64,000 nucleotides of DNA from CAZDXB01 sp964509335 (GCA_964509335.1 CAZDXB010000017.1:9118-73117); one strand, 5' to 3'. Shown: positions 17,550 to 27,670, counted from the stretch's first letter. Translations and numbers: made by a program. Notes: generated from the sequence alone by a model not told the origin.

Positions 17550-18317
17550 TTAAATTTTTGAAAAATGATGGAAAATAATACCGGCGGCTACCGAGACGTT
17601 TAGCGACTCGGCTCTGCCGGCTCCTTTTATTTTAAACTCGCCGTTCAAAAGACTCGCTATTTCTTTTCTAACGCCTTTTGATTCATTTCCCAATACAATC
17701 CCGAAAGGTTTCCGGGGGCGAATGTCGTCGAGATTTTTTTCGGCGCTTAAAGAAGCTCCGTAAATCTCGACGTTCTTTAAATCGCTTTTTATCGACGACG
17801 CCAAGTCTTTGGTTTCGGCGACCGACATTCTGAAAATCGAACCCATTGAAGAGCGAACTGTTTTAGGATTATATAAGTCGGCGCAGTCTTTGTTGAGTAT
17901 GGCTTGTTTTATCCCGAACCAATCGGCGGCTCGTAGAATAGTCCCGACGTTTCCCGGGTCGGAGACGCCGTCCAAAGCGACGAAGTTGTCTTTGGGATTA
18001 ATCTTGTCTTTTCGAGTTTCGGCGACCGCTAATATCTCTTGAGGCGTCTTCGCGTCGCATATTTTATCGTATTGATTCTTTTTCGCTTTATAAACGGGCG
18101 CGTCTATCGCCGCGAACTTTTCGGCTAATTCAATTTCCGCTTCGTTTGCTTTCGTCGAAACTACGAAGTATTTGGCGACGTATTCGGAATTTAAAAGCTC
18201 TCGACACAGTTTTAATCCCTCGACGAGAAAAAGTTTATGTTTCTTTCTGCCCTTTTTATCGGCTAGCGACTTGATTTTCTTATGAAGATTTGCGCTTAAG
18301 TCTTTGAATCTATCCAT
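17550..18317 (-). CDS. TrmH/SpoU-family RNA 2'-O-methyltransferase
   Basis: The 255-aa protein has an N-terminal substrate-binding domain (KKHKLFLVEGLKLCRELLN, the L30e-like region) and a C-terminal SPOUT domain with motif 1 LDGVSDPGNVGTILRAADWF, motif 2 FGIVLGNESKGV and motif 3 AESLNVSVAAGII. These form the trefoil knot that binds S-adenosylmethionine. It is likely to methylate a ribose of rRNA or tRNA. RlmB-like is the nearest general class, but the exact target cannot be read from sequence. Confidence 0.9.
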   Translation of the reverse strand: MDRFKDLSANLHKKIKSLADKKGRKKHKLFLVEGLKLCRELLNSEYVAKYFVVSTKANEAEIELAEKFAAIDAPVYKAKKNQYDKICDAKTPQEILAVAETRKDKINPKDNFVALDGVSDPGNVGTILRAADWFGIKQAILNKDCADLYNPKTVRSSMGSIFRMSVAETKDLASSIKSDLKNVEIYGASLSAEKNLDDIRPRKPFGIVLGNESKGVRKEIASLLNGEFKIKGAGRAESLNVSVAAGIIFHHFSKI

Positions 18318-18412
18318 TAATTCGCTTTCCCTTTAAAAATAAATTGTTTCCTAAAAATTGATTAGTTTTGAAATCTATTTTAATAAGATGTAGATTAATT
18401 TAAAAATAAAAA

Positions 18413-19342
18413 ATGAAAATAGCGGTAACCGGAGGAGCCGGATTTATTGGCTCGAAAGTAACGGATTTTTACTTGGAAGAAGGCGCGGAAGTAGTCGTAA
18501 TCGACAATCTCTCTACCGGCAAGACGGAAAATATCAATCCAAAAGCAAAATTTTTCAAAGCCGACATAACCGACGAAAATATAATAGATATATTCGCCGA
18601 AGAGAAATTCGACGTATTAAACTGCCACGCGGCTCAAATTGACGTAAGAACCTCCGTTGCCAATCCGAAATACGACGCGAAAATCAACGTTTTGGGCGCT
18701 TTGAATCTTTACGAAGCGGCGAGAAGGACAGGAGTTAAAAAAATCATCTTCGCTTCGACAGGCGGCGCAATTTACGGCGAACAGGACTATTTCCCCGCCG
18801 ACGAGAATCATCCCGTCAATCCCTTGTCGCCTTACGGAGTAGCTAAATTAGTGAACGAGAAATACTTGTTCTTTTACAAAGAAGCTTACGGTATAGATTT
18901 CGTTTCCTTAAGATATACAAACGTTTACGGACCGAGACAAAATCCTTTCGGCGAGGCGGGCGTCGTCGCGATTTTCGCGAACAAGATGCTGGCTGGCGGA
19001 GAGCCTGTTATTAACGGCGACGGGAAAAACAGCCGCGATTACGTATTCGTCGAAGACGTTGCCAGAGCAAATTTATGCGCCCTTAGAAACGATATTTCCG
19101 GTATTTACAACGTCGCCACCGAAAAAGAGAAAGACGTGAACTTTATTTTCTCTACCCTGAAGCGATTGACCGGCTCGAATTGCGAGGAAATTCACGGAGA
19201 GGCGAAAACGGGGGAGCAAAGACGCTCTGTTTGCTCTTACTCAAAATTGAAAGAGGAATGCGGTTGGGAACCGAGAATAGATATGGACAAAGGATTAAAG
19301 CAAACGGTCGAATTCTTCAAGCGAAAAAACAAAAAAGAATAG
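18413..19342 (+). CDS. NAD-dependent epimerase/dehydratase, UDP-glucose 4-epimerase-like
   Basis: The 309-aa short-chain dehydrogenase-type protein starts with the dinucleotide site ITGGAGFIGSKV-type motif (here VTGGAGFIGSKV) and has the catalytic YxxxK in SPYGVAKLVNEKY with the Ser/Thr of IFASTGGAIYGE. Other GalE-like segments are RYTNVYGPRQNP and INGDGKNSRDYVFVEDVARA. The likely reaction is 4-epimerisation of a UDP-sugar for cell-surface glycans. The Ala-rich upstream region has no Shine-Dalgarno sequence. A symporter gene follows after 9 bp. Confidence 0.88.
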   Translation: MKIAVTGGAGFIGSKVTDFYLEEGAEVVVIDNLSTGKTENINPKAKFFKADITDENIIDIFAEEKFDVLNCHAAQIDVRTSVANPKYDAKINVLGALNLYEAARRTGVKKIIFASTGGAIYGEQDYFPADENHPVNPLSPYGVAKLVNEKYLFFYKEAYGIDFVSLRYTNVYGPRQNPFGEAGVVAIFANKMLAGGEPVINGDGKNSRDYVFVEDVARANLCALRNDISGIYNVATEKEKDVNFIFSTLKRLTGSNCEEIHGEAKTGEQRRSVCSYSKLKEECGWEPRIDMDKGLKQTVEFFKRKNKKE

Positions 19343-19351
19343 ATTTTTAAG

Positions 19352-20785
19352 ATGAGCCTGTCGTTTTCAGACATAGCCGTAATAATCGTTTATTTCGCCC
19401 TGATGCTATGGATTGGTTTTTATATAGCTCGAAAAAAACAAGAGGGCGAAGAAACGGCTATCGATTATATACTGGCTGGGCGGAAGTTGACGGTTCCATT
19501 CTTTGTAGGCACTTTAGTGGCAACTTGGTACGGAAACATTCTCGGCGTCGGAGAGTTCGTTTATTCCAGCGGCGTTGTAGCTTGGGTTTGTTTCGCTTTT
19601 CCTTACTATATCGCCGCGGCTTTGTTCGCCGTTTTCGCCGCAAAAAAAATTCGCGAGAAGGAAGTTACTACAATACCGGAACAAATAACAATCTACTACG
19701 GAAAAAACGCGGGAAAAGTCGCCTCTGTAATTATTCTAGTTATCACTATTCCCGCGGCGTATATTTTAATGCTGGGAATAATGATAAAGCTTTTTTTCGG
19801 ATTTCAACTGTGGCTTAGCGTGGTTCTTGGCGCCGCCGTTTCGTTGGGTTATCTTTATACCGGCGGCTTCAAAGCCGACGTGTTTACGAACGCGGCGCAG
19901 TTTGTATTGATGTACGTAGGATTCGGAGCTTTGGCGTACTTCGCTTTCGCAAATTACGGCGGTTTATCAATAATGTCCGGCGCTTTGCCGGAGCGGCATC
20001 TCGAGCTTTTCGGAGATAAATCTTGGCAATACGTGTTGGCGTGGCAGATTATCGCCTTTCAAACCTTTGTTGACCCCAGCTTTCATCAAAGATGTTCCGC
20101 CGCCAAAACCGCAAAATCCGCTCAAATAGGAATAGCCGTTTCTATTGGCTTCTGGCTGATATTCGATTCTTTAACTCTAGTTACCGGACTGTACGCTAAA
20201 GCGTTCATCGACGTAGCCAATCCTTTGATGTCGTATCCCGCTTTAGCCGACGTTATACTGCCGCCAATATGGAAGGGATTATTCGTAACCGCTCTTATGG
20301 CGACTATAATGTCCACTTTAGACAGCTACGCTTTTATTAGCGCGACTACTATTGGCAACGATATTTTAGCGCCGATTAAAAGCAAATTTAAATCGCTAAG
20401 AAAACTCGAAATCAAATCGTTGACAAAAATCGGCTTAATCGTTACGTCGATTCTTGGGATAGCTCTGGCTTTGGCTTTGCCGTCGGCGGTCGATTTAATA
20501 TATAAAACCGCGTCGATAGCCGTTCCCGGACTTTTAGCCCCGCTGCTTTTTACTTATAGCGACAAATTTAGAATTAAGCCGAGCAGCGTAATAACGATAA
20601 TGTTAGCGTCGGCGTCGCTTTCGGCGATTTGGACTTTTTGTCAAATTATATCTAAAACTTCGGCTTTCTTTTTGCGGGAAGTTTTTATCGAAATTGAGCC
20701 GATGATGCCGGGAATACTGCTTTCATTGGCTTTAGCGGCGATGTTTGCGAGAAAGAAACAAAACGTCATAACGGGAGATAATTAA
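19352..20785 (+). CDS. Sodium:solute symporter family protein
   Basis: The 477-aa membrane protein has about 13 hydrophobic segments and the SSS-family layout: an N-terminal helix with IIVYFALMLWIGFYIARKK, the YILAGRKLTVPFFVGTLVAT segment, and a later VDPSFHQRCSAAKTAKSAQIG loop typical of the family after helix 6. It should couple sodium entry to uptake of an organic solute, which cannot be specified. The stop codon is followed at once by the ATG of the CDP-alcohol phosphatidyltransferase gene. Confidence 0.88.
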   Translation: MSLSFSDIAVIIVYFALMLWIGFYIARKKQEGEETAIDYILAGRKLTVPFFVGTLVATWYGNILGVGEFVYSSGVVAWVCFAFPYYIAAALFAVFAAKKIREKEVTTIPEQITIYYGKNAGKVASVIILVITIPAAYILMLGIMIKLFFGFQLWLSVVLGAAVSLGYLYTGGFKADVFTNAAQFVLMYVGFGALAYFAFANYGGLSIMSGALPERHLELFGDKSWQYVLAWQIIAFQTFVDPSFHQRCSAAKTAKSAQIGIAVSIGFWLIFDSLTLVTGLYAKAFIDVANPLMSYPALADVILPPIWKGLFVTALMATIMSTLDSYAFISATTIGNDILAPIKSKFKSLRKLEIKSLTKIGLIVTSILGIALALALPSAVDLIYKTASIAVPGLLAPLLFTYSDKFRIKPSSVITIMLASASLSAIWTFCQIISKTSAFFLREVFIEIEPMMPGILLSLALAAMFARKKQNVITGDN

Positions 20786-21276
20786 ATGCCTGAAAAAAAC
20801 AAGGTCTTGAACATTTCAAATATCCTGAGCGTCTTTAGGATTCTCTTGATTTATCCTTTCGCCGTCGCTCTTTTAAACGAAGAAAATATATTAGCGTTTT
20901 TAATCGGCTCTCTCGCTGTAATAAGCGACGCGATGGACGGTTATTTCGCCAGAAGATTTCAATTTTCCACGGAAATAGGAAAAGTTCTCGACCCTTTAGC
21001 CGATAAGCTATTGATGGCGACGGCGGCTATTATTTTATTGTATCAAGGCAGAATGCCCGTTTGGTTCGGCGTTTTTATATTGTCTAGAGACTTGATATTG
21101 CTATTGGGCGGCCTTTACGCCACTAAACTAACGCGCAAGGTTTTGTCTTCGAATATATTAGGCAAGACGGCGGCTTTTACTCTATCCGTCGCCGTCGCCG
21201 CTATGGTCTTGGGAATCGATTTGATTATCGTATGGACTATGTGGATTAGCTTCGCTTTTCTAGTGGCGTCGCTAAT
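20786..21276 (+). CDS. CDP-alcohol phosphatidyltransferase (PgsA-like), 3' end lost in assembly gap
   Basis: About 163 residues are readable before the N run. The family motif D-x2-DG-x2-AR-x8-G-x3-D-x3-D is complete: SDAMDGYFARRFQ, then STEIGKVLDPLADK. The N-terminus LNISNILSVFRILLIYPFA and the following helices are like PgsA, which joins CDP-diacylglycerol to glycerol 3-phosphate. This fits gpsA and plsY 4-5 kb upstream, although another alcohol acceptor is possible. The last 20-35 residues are expected inside the gap. It directly abuts the symporter gene. Confidence 0.88.
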
Positions 21277-21376
21277 NNNNNNNNNNNNNNNNNNNNNNNN
21301 NNNNNNNNNNNNNNNNNNNNNNNNNNNNNNNNNNNNNNNNNNNNNNNNNNNNNNNNNNNNNNNNNNNNNNNNNNNN
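21277..21376. other. Assembly gap (100 N)
   Basis: Exactly 100 N, a conventional placeholder for a gap of unknown size. It removes the 3' ends of two convergent genes: the phosphatidyltransferase on the plus strand and the T9SS Asp-box protein on the minus strand. The sequence missing from both suggests a real length of roughly 200-300 bp. Confidence 0.99.
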
Positions 21377-24112
21377 CGGCGGTAAATAAACGCTTAACTT
21401 TTCCGCCGCGGGATTCGGATATAATATAATATCCTCCTCCGACGCAATCTCTTGCTCGACTGAAACGGGCGAGTTGTAAATTAATAAATTGTCGATATAC
21501 CATCCGTCGTTCGAAAAGCCCAAATTAGTTTCTAAATTGAATCGAACGATAACGGTATCTTTTATGTTTTTCGGCAATTCAATTTCTTCGTATTTCCAGT
21601 CTCGTTCGTCGAGAACGTCGTCGTCCCAATAAGAATAGTCGGATTTGTTGAAGGAAGCCGCTCTTTGCCAGCTTTCGCCGTCGTCGGTGGAATATTCCAC
21701 TACTCCCGAATCTCTTTTCTGTATCAACGCGGCGTGCCAAAACGAAACGACAACTTGCTCGTTTTTTTCGCTTTTTACGGGATAAGCTTGGCAGAAGCTT
21801 TCTATCAATTTTTTATAATCTTCGTCGGGGGAGTCGGTTAGCGAATAGTCGCCTTCGTAAGAAAATTCGCTTGTCCTCGCCCAATCGCCTTTGACCAAAT
21901 ATCTCTTTTCAAAAACATCGAAATTGTCGGAAACGCCTTTGTAAATTTCTCCTAAAAAGACGACGACTGTGTCGCTAGTTTCGCTTTCGTTGCTTGGATT
22001 GGCTCCGTCGGAAACGGTGGCGTAGATTTCGTAATATCCCGAGGCGTCGGCGTCGTAAGTTAAATTTACAGTCGAACCGGTGTCGGATACACTAATGTCG
22101 TTGCTTTCGAGCAAACCGCTTCTTCTGTCGTAAATATTAACTTTGTCTAAGTTTAATAGCGGCGTTACTTTATCGTCTCTGAATCTGGGCAATTCGACGG
22201 AAATCGACGCCCTCAAACCGATTACTTTATTAACGGACGATATTTTAGGGGGCGCGGGATAGCGGGAGCCGCCGGCGTAAGCGGAATCTACGCGCGCTAT
22301 GCTGGAATCCTCGCCCGCCGCGACTGTTATTTCGCATTTGTATCTTTCGTAACTAGTTAATCCTTCGACGATATATTCCGAAACGCCCGACTGAATTTCA
22401 ATTTCTCTTTCGCCGACTTTAATCATATAAGAAAAATCTTCCTCGCTAAGCGATTGTCTGAAAACTCTTTCGGTCGGGGGCGTCCAAGACAGGCGGATTT
22501 TGTCCGGCTCTTCGGGGATTGTCTCCGCTTCGAAATCTTTAACGGGATTTGGCGAACGGACGTTAATAAGCGAAGTGTAAACGTCGTTGTCGTTAATTAT
22601 TTTTACCGAGTTCCTCATATCTACCCAAGACGGATAAACCTTTCCGTCGTAAAAAGCCATTCCGCTATAATCTCCGGCGAAGCTATTATTAGCGAATGGA
22701 TTTCGGCGCAAATCGCTAGCTACGTCGGAGGCTCTCCTGTCCGTCCAATTCTCGCCGCCGTCGGTTGAATAACTTACATAACAATCTACCATAATATTCG
22801 CCGAATCGTTCCTGCTGTCCAAATACATAACGGCGAGGTCTCCGTTCATAGGGTCGACCGCCATCCACTGCCAGAACTGGTCTTTTGTCGTATCGGAATG
22901 GATTATTTTCGGTTCGCTCCAATTTTCGCCGCCGTCGGTCGAGCGGGAGAAATATATGTTAGGGACGACGTCCGCCGCCCAAGTAGTATAAATCCAGCCC
23001 CTTCTTTCGGATTCGGTCGTATCGCAAACGATTACCGGATAAGTTTCCACTCTAAAAGTGTTTTTGAGAACGTGATTCCAAACTTCGTATTCGTCGTCTT
23101 CCGTCGTTAGATTTTTTGCGACGCCCAGAGAGTTATAATTAAAGATTATGCGCGGTTCGCTCCACGTTTTACTTCCGTTGCAAGATTTGGCAAATCCTAT
23201 TCCGTCCTCGATACCGTCGTTCCACGCTAAATATACTTCGCCCTCCGGTCCGGTCGCTACTAACGGGAAGCTCTGTCCGAAAGCGGTGTCTTGGCTCGTC
23301 CCCGGTTTTCTCGGGCTGACTGGAACGGGTTCGCTCCAAGTCCCGCCTTTGTCGGTCGATTTAGATATTACTATCTGCGTCGAGGAATCTCGCGGCACAA
23401 TCCTTTTCCAAGGAATATACAGGTGATTTAAATAAGGCGATTCGGAAGAATGGTCGATAGATATATAATACTTGTCTTCAAAGCAAGAGTCAATGGTTTG
23501 CGTTCCTCTGTGCAAAATGACGGGTATATGCGTATTTTCCGTCTCCCAATTTTCGCCGCCGTCTGTGCTAATAGAGATAAAAACGGCGTTTTCGCCGAAG
23601 GGGACGGCGTGGGAAGTGTCGTCGCGGTATCCGAAGCCGCCGTAAACTAAGTAGGCGTTTCCTTCGGGGTCGTAAGCTACGGACGGGTCGTTCGTAGAAC
23701 GCCAGTTGGCGAAGGGTTTGCCGAGATTATAGTTGACCCAATTTTCGCCGCCGTCGCTTGAATAATATACCCAAGTCGAAGATTCCGCTCTGTAATCTAC
23801 CGAGGAACCTATAAGTTGGTTTGGATTGAGCGGATTGACCGCTATTGAAGATTCGTTTTGCGGCATATTATCGCCGTCGGTTTCTATAACGTTTGAATTG
23901 ACAAATATCGATAGCGACCGCTCTTCCGCGAGCGGAACAGCCGGAAAATCTTTGAAATTTTTAGACGGAAGCGGATGCGCCCTTAAAGCCGCGTTCTTAA
24001 AAAATTTCCGAGCCGTTTGAATGTCTTTTTTGTCGGAGTTTTCCGCTATGCCTATAGAGAACTGCGCGAATAATAAAGCGAGATATAAAATAAGTATTTT
24101 GCAAAAATTCAT
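21377..24112 (-). CDS. Secreted Asp-box (BNR/sialidase-like) propeller protein with T9SS sorting domain, C-terminus in gap
   Basis: The likely start is ATG at 24112, giving a signal peptide (MNFCKILILYLALLFAQFS); an in-frame ATG 48 bp upstream is less likely. About 910 residues are readable. At least five Asp-box repeats (S-x-D-x-G-x-x-W) occur, for example STDGGENWETE, STDKGGTWSEPV, STDGGENWSEP and STDGGENWTDR. They predict a beta-propeller like sialidases. Sialidase catalytic residues are not evident, so a binding or structural role is as likely. Fibronectin-III-like domains follow from about 530. The end shows the start of a T9SS sorting domain (IILYPNPAAEKLSVYLPP), truncated by the gap. 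Confidence 0.8.
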
Positions 24113-24243
24113 ATTACACTCTTTTATTTTTTTATTAAAATTTCTTTGTCGTTTTCTCAAACTTTTATAATATTACAATAATAAATAAACTATTGGAAAA
24201 TATCGTTTCAAACGATATAAAACAAGTTATTTTTTGAGGATTT

Positions 24244-24825
24244 ATGATAAATATCGGCGGAATATGGATTGATAAAGATATAACGACAAGCTGTTTCTCT
24301 TGCGACATAAAGAAATGCAGGGGGGCTTGTTGCACATTTTACGGCAGATACGGCGCTCCGGTAAGCGACGCCGAAGCGCAAATTTTAGAAGATTGTCTGC
24401 CGCACGCCGCAAAATACTTATCGAAAAAGTCCCTGAAATACATAAAAAAGCGAGGCGTAACCGAAGGTCCAAGCGGCTCAAAAACCACCGTTTGCATAAA
24501 AAATCGCGCTTGCGTTTTCGTTTATTACGAAGACGACGTCGCGCTTTGCTCGCTTGAGAGAGCTTACTTAGACGGGGAAATAAAATTTAGAAAGCCGATT
24601 TCTTGTAATTTATTTCCGCTTAGAATGGCGAGAGATAGAAAAAATTATTTATATTACCAAAGAATACCCGAATGCGATTCTGCCGTTGCAAACGGCGAAA
24701 GAAATAAAGTTAAGATGTGCGAAGAATTAAAAGACGCTTTAATTAATAAATTTGGAGAATCTTGGTATTCGGAGCTTTTATCTTATATTAATATGAACGA
24801 AACAGGCAACAAGGTCGAAATTTAA
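24244..24825 (+). CDS. Cys-rich DUF3109/YkgJ-like protein, putative metal-cluster binding
   Basis: The 193-aa protein has a conserved set of cysteines: CFSCDIKKCRGACC at 18-31, then TVCIKNRACVF, VALCSLERAYLDGEI, ISCNLFPLRM and PECDSA. The order C-x2-C-x4-C-x3-CC with later Cys and the NLFPLR segment fits the DUF3109 branch of the YkgJ-type zinc/iron-chelating proteins common in Bacteroidota. Its cellular role is unknown. AGGA lies just before the ATG. It sits 15 bp before rpoN and is probably cotranscribed with it. Confidence 0.8.
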   Translation: MINIGGIWIDKDITTSCFSCDIKKCRGACCTFYGRYGAPVSDAEAQILEDCLPHAAKYLSKKSLKYIKKRGVTEGPSGSKTTVCIKNRACVFVYYEDDVALCSLERAYLDGEIKFRKPISCNLFPLRMARDRKNYLYYQRIPECDSAVANGERNKVKMCEELKDALINKFGESWYSELLSYINMNETGNKVEI

Positions 24826-24840
24826 AATAACGGAATTGAT

Positions 24841-26523
24841 ATGAAGCTATCGCTAGACTTAAAGACGAAATTAACGCAAACTCTAACTCCTCAGCAAATT
24901 CAGTATCTTAAATTGCTGCAATTGCCCGTCGTTCAGTTAGAGCAAAGGGTTCGGCAAGAATTAGAACAAAATCCAATGTTAGAGGAATTTGACTCGGAAA
25001 TTGGCGAAGAGCCGCATTCCGATTATCAGGAAGACGTTCAAGAGCGAGAAACAAGCGAAGAATCTCCGATAGACGACCAAGCCGACCCGTTTGAGTTTTA
25101 TAAAATGCTTTGGCGCGACGATTCGTCGCCGGGTAGAAGAGCGACTTCATACTCAGACGACGAAGAGGACGAAAGATTCTACCAAATAAAAGACGCCGCG
25201 ACTTTAAGCGAAGATATTATCCAACAAATGCGCCTCTTGCCTCTTAGCGAAGAGGAGATGATAATGGGCGAACAGATAATAGGCAATGTGGACAACGACG
25301 GATATTTAAGAAGAGAACTTGAGGACATAGTCGAAGAAACAAACGACGTAATCGAAGAATTAAATTTCGAAAAACTAGCAGAGCTGAGGAAGGAAAAAGG
25401 CGAAGACAAAGAAAAAAATCATAATCCCGCCCGAGATTACGCTGTTTCGCCCGAAGCTTTAAAAATTGCAAAATCAATTAGACGCTCCGAAACCGACGAA
25501 ATAAGAATTGAAGAAGACGACGGCGACGAAACCGAAAAAATAGACGAAGAAGAGTTAAAAGGCATTGATTTGCTGAAGCCGGTCAATATTAACGTCGCCG
25601 AAAAAGTTTTAGATAAAATCCAATCTCTCGAACCGCCGGGATTCGCCTCCAGAGACGTAAGAGAATGTCTTTTGGCTCAATGTCGGGCTATTCCTAAGAA
25701 GAACGCCGCTCAAAAATTAGCGCAAGAGATGCTCGAAAATACGTATCGCGCTTTTACGATGAAGCATTACGACAAAATCAAGAAACAGCTCGGCGTGGAC
25801 GACGAGTATCTCAGAGAAGCGATAGAATTTATTCGCACCCTAAATCCAAAACCTGGGGGCATAGACGCGTCAATCGGAACGAACACCGTTACGCCGGATT
25901 TCGCCGTTACTAGAGACCGCGAGTCCGACGAACTATTGATTTCCGTCAACGACAGCCGTATGCCCGTTTTGAAACTAAACAAAGCGTACGAAAAGCTCAA
26001 GAAAGAAGCGAAAATCAAGGTTTTCAATAAAGACACACGCGAGTGGATTCGCAACAAATACGAAGACGCGAAATTCCTAATCCAAGCTATTCGACAAAGA
26101 AAAAGCACTATGTTGAAGGTAATGACGGCTATAGCGCATTTGCAAGAAAATTTCTTTTACGAAGGACCTTCCGCTTTGAAACCGTTGATATATAAAAACG
26201 TCGCCGAGGAGACCGGATTAGATATTTCCACTATTTGCCGGATAGTGAACGGCAAGTATGTCCAAACGGATTACGGCGTTTACGAGTTGAAGTATTTCTT
26301 TAGCGAGTCTCTTCCGAATTTGGACGGCGAAGAAATTTCGACCACTGTAATAAAAGAAACGATAAAAGGCATAATTAATCAGGAATCGAAAAAGAAACCA
26401 TTCAGCGACGAGAAAATAAGCAAAGAACTGAACAAGCGCGGCTATCAAATAGCGAGGAGGACAGTAGCCAAGTATCGCGAACAAATGAAAATTCCCGTCG
26501 CAAGGCTAAGGAAAGAATTATAG
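24841..26523 (+). CDS. rpoN: RNA polymerase sigma-54 factor
   Basis: The 560-aa protein has region I rich in Gln and Leu (LTPQQIQYLKLLQLPVVQLEQRVRQELEQNPML), the core-binding domain and, at the C-terminus, the DNA-binding helix-turn-helix (ETGLDISTICRIVNGKYVQT) plus the RpoN box (RRTVAKYREQMKIPVARLR). It directs polymerase to -24/-12 promoters and needs an ATP-dependent activator. It is longer than the usual 430-500 aa because of an acidic region I/II (about 50-100) and a charged insertion at about 150-240 between NVDNDGYLRRELEDI and the VLDKIQSLEPPGFASRDVRE segment, which are normally close. No bEBP-type activator gene is in this window. Confidence 0.96.
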   Translation: MKLSLDLKTKLTQTLTPQQIQYLKLLQLPVVQLEQRVRQELEQNPMLEEFDSEIGEEPHSDYQEDVQERETSEESPIDDQADPFEFYKMLWRDDSSPGRRATSYSDDEEDERFYQIKDAATLSEDIIQQMRLLPLSEEEMIMGEQIIGNVDNDGYLRRELEDIVEETNDVIEELNFEKLAELRKEKGEDKEKNHNPARDYAVSPEALKIAKSIRRSETDEIRIEEDDGDETEKIDEEELKGIDLLKPVNINVAEKVLDKIQSLEPPGFASRDVRECLLAQCRAIPKKNAAQKLAQEMLENTYRAFTMKHYDKIKKQLGVDDEYLREAIEFIRTLNPKPGGIDASIGTNTVTPDFAVTRDRESDELLISVNDSRMPVLKLNKAYEKLKKEAKIKVFNKDTREWIRNKYEDAKFLIQAIRQRKSTMLKVMTAIAHLQENFFYEGPSALKPLIYKNVAEETGLDISTICRIVNGKYVQTDYGVYELKYFFSESLPNLDGEEISTTVIKETIKGIINQESKKKPFSDEKISKELNKRGYQIARRTVAKYREQMKIPVARLRKEL

Positions 26524-26536
26524 AGGAAGCGACGAA

Positions 26537-27649
26537 TTGACTAAATCGGAATTAATCGCGAAAGTAGAACGAAAGCTGAGGAGGAGATTAGTTCAAGTTT
26601 CTCCGCGTCTTACGGCGTTAATGTATTCTTCCGCTAGACAGTATTTCATAGAACTTTTAGCCGGCGAAAATCCAAACATAGACTGGCGACCGCCCCAAAA
26701 ATTTGAAAAAACGCTATGGGGCTTAAAATTTCCCGTTCCGCTTTTTAACGCCGCAGGAATGTTTAAAAGAGGCGAAGGATATTACTTAACGGCGGCGCAG
26801 AAAGCGGGAGCTTATTTAGCAGGGACGACGACTTCAGTTCCGAGAAGGGGAAACGAAAAGGACGGAGTGAAACATCCCTTTACGGCTTACCCTTTCAGCG
26901 CTTCGGCGTCGAATTGGATGGGACTTCCGAACGATGGGCACGCAATTTTAGCGAAGAGGCTTTGGTCGATTGACAAAAAAGACAATTGTCCCTTGGGCGT
27001 TAGCCTTGCGGCTTCGCCGGATATGCCGCAAGAATGCGCGTTAGAAGGATTAGTCGAAGGATTGGAGCTTTACCGGAAAGCGGGCGTGGATTTTATAGAA
27101 CTAAACGAAAGTTGCCCGAACGTATCTCATAGCGCCGATTCTGACTCTAGGGTTGAGAGTATAGTAAAACGACTCGAGTATATTAGCGAAAAATTCCTGA
27201 AGAGAAGGAAAAGGAACTTGCCCGCAATAGTAAAGTTTTCTAACGATACGCCGCCGGACGCTGTCGCGGCGATAATAGAAGCTCTGACGGAACTGGAGTT
27301 CGACGGCGTTAATTTCGGCAATACCTCGGCGGAATACGTTAAACACGAGAGCGAAATCGACGCCAGAGATTCCGCGAACTTCCGATATTTCACTGAAACC
27401 TTCGGCGGCGGATTAAGCGGAAAAATCTTGAAAAGCGATTCGTTGTCTCTTTGCGCCGAAGCTATTAAAAGTTTGGAAAAAACAAAGCCGAAAAGGGAAT
27501 TCCGCGTAATAAGAACGGGCGGCGTTGAAACTCGCGAAGATATTGACGAATCGGAAAAAATCGGCGTGGATTTAAATCAATGGTTCACGGGGTACTTTGA
27601 AAGCTTTGCAAATCACGGACACAATCTATATAAATCGATGTTTTCTTAA
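26537..27649 (+). CDS. Dihydroorotate dehydrogenase-like flavoprotein
   Basis: The 370-aa protein starts with TTG 13 bp after rpoN. It has the FMN-barrel features of dihydroorotate dehydrogenases: LKFPVPLFNAAGMFKRGEGY, the active-site loop ELNESCPNVSHS, IVKFSNDTPPD, FDGVNFGNTSAEY and the phosphate site VIRTGGVETREDI. The oxidation of dihydroorotate is the fourth pyrimidine step. The catalytic base in NESCPN is a Cys, as in cytosolic class 1, but an N-terminal extension of about 60 residues resembles membrane-linked class 2. The class, and even the exact substrate, are uncertain. No other pyr gene is adjacent. Confidence 0.75.
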   Translation: MTKSELIAKVERKLRRRLVQVSPRLTALMYSSARQYFIELLAGENPNIDWRPPQKFEKTLWGLKFPVPLFNAAGMFKRGEGYYLTAAQKAGAYLAGTTTSVPRRGNEKDGVKHPFTAYPFSASASNWMGLPNDGHAILAKRLWSIDKKDNCPLGVSLAASPDMPQECALEGLVEGLELYRKAGVDFIELNESCPNVSHSADSDSRVESIVKRLEYISEKFLKRRKRNLPAIVKFSNDTPPDAVAAIIEALTELEFDGVNFGNTSAEYVKHESEIDARDSANFRYFTETFGGGLSGKILKSDSLSLCAEAIKSLEKTKPKREFRVIRTGGVETREDIDESEKIGVDLNQWFTGYFESFANHGHNLYKSMFS

Positions 27650-27670
27650 TTTTTTTTCTTTATATTAAGT

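Noticed and set aside
21377..24112. True sialidase
   Set aside because: Asp-boxes are clear, but the FRIP-type Arg motif and the catalytic Tyr/Glu pattern were not seen. Asp-boxes occur in many non-sialidase propellers.
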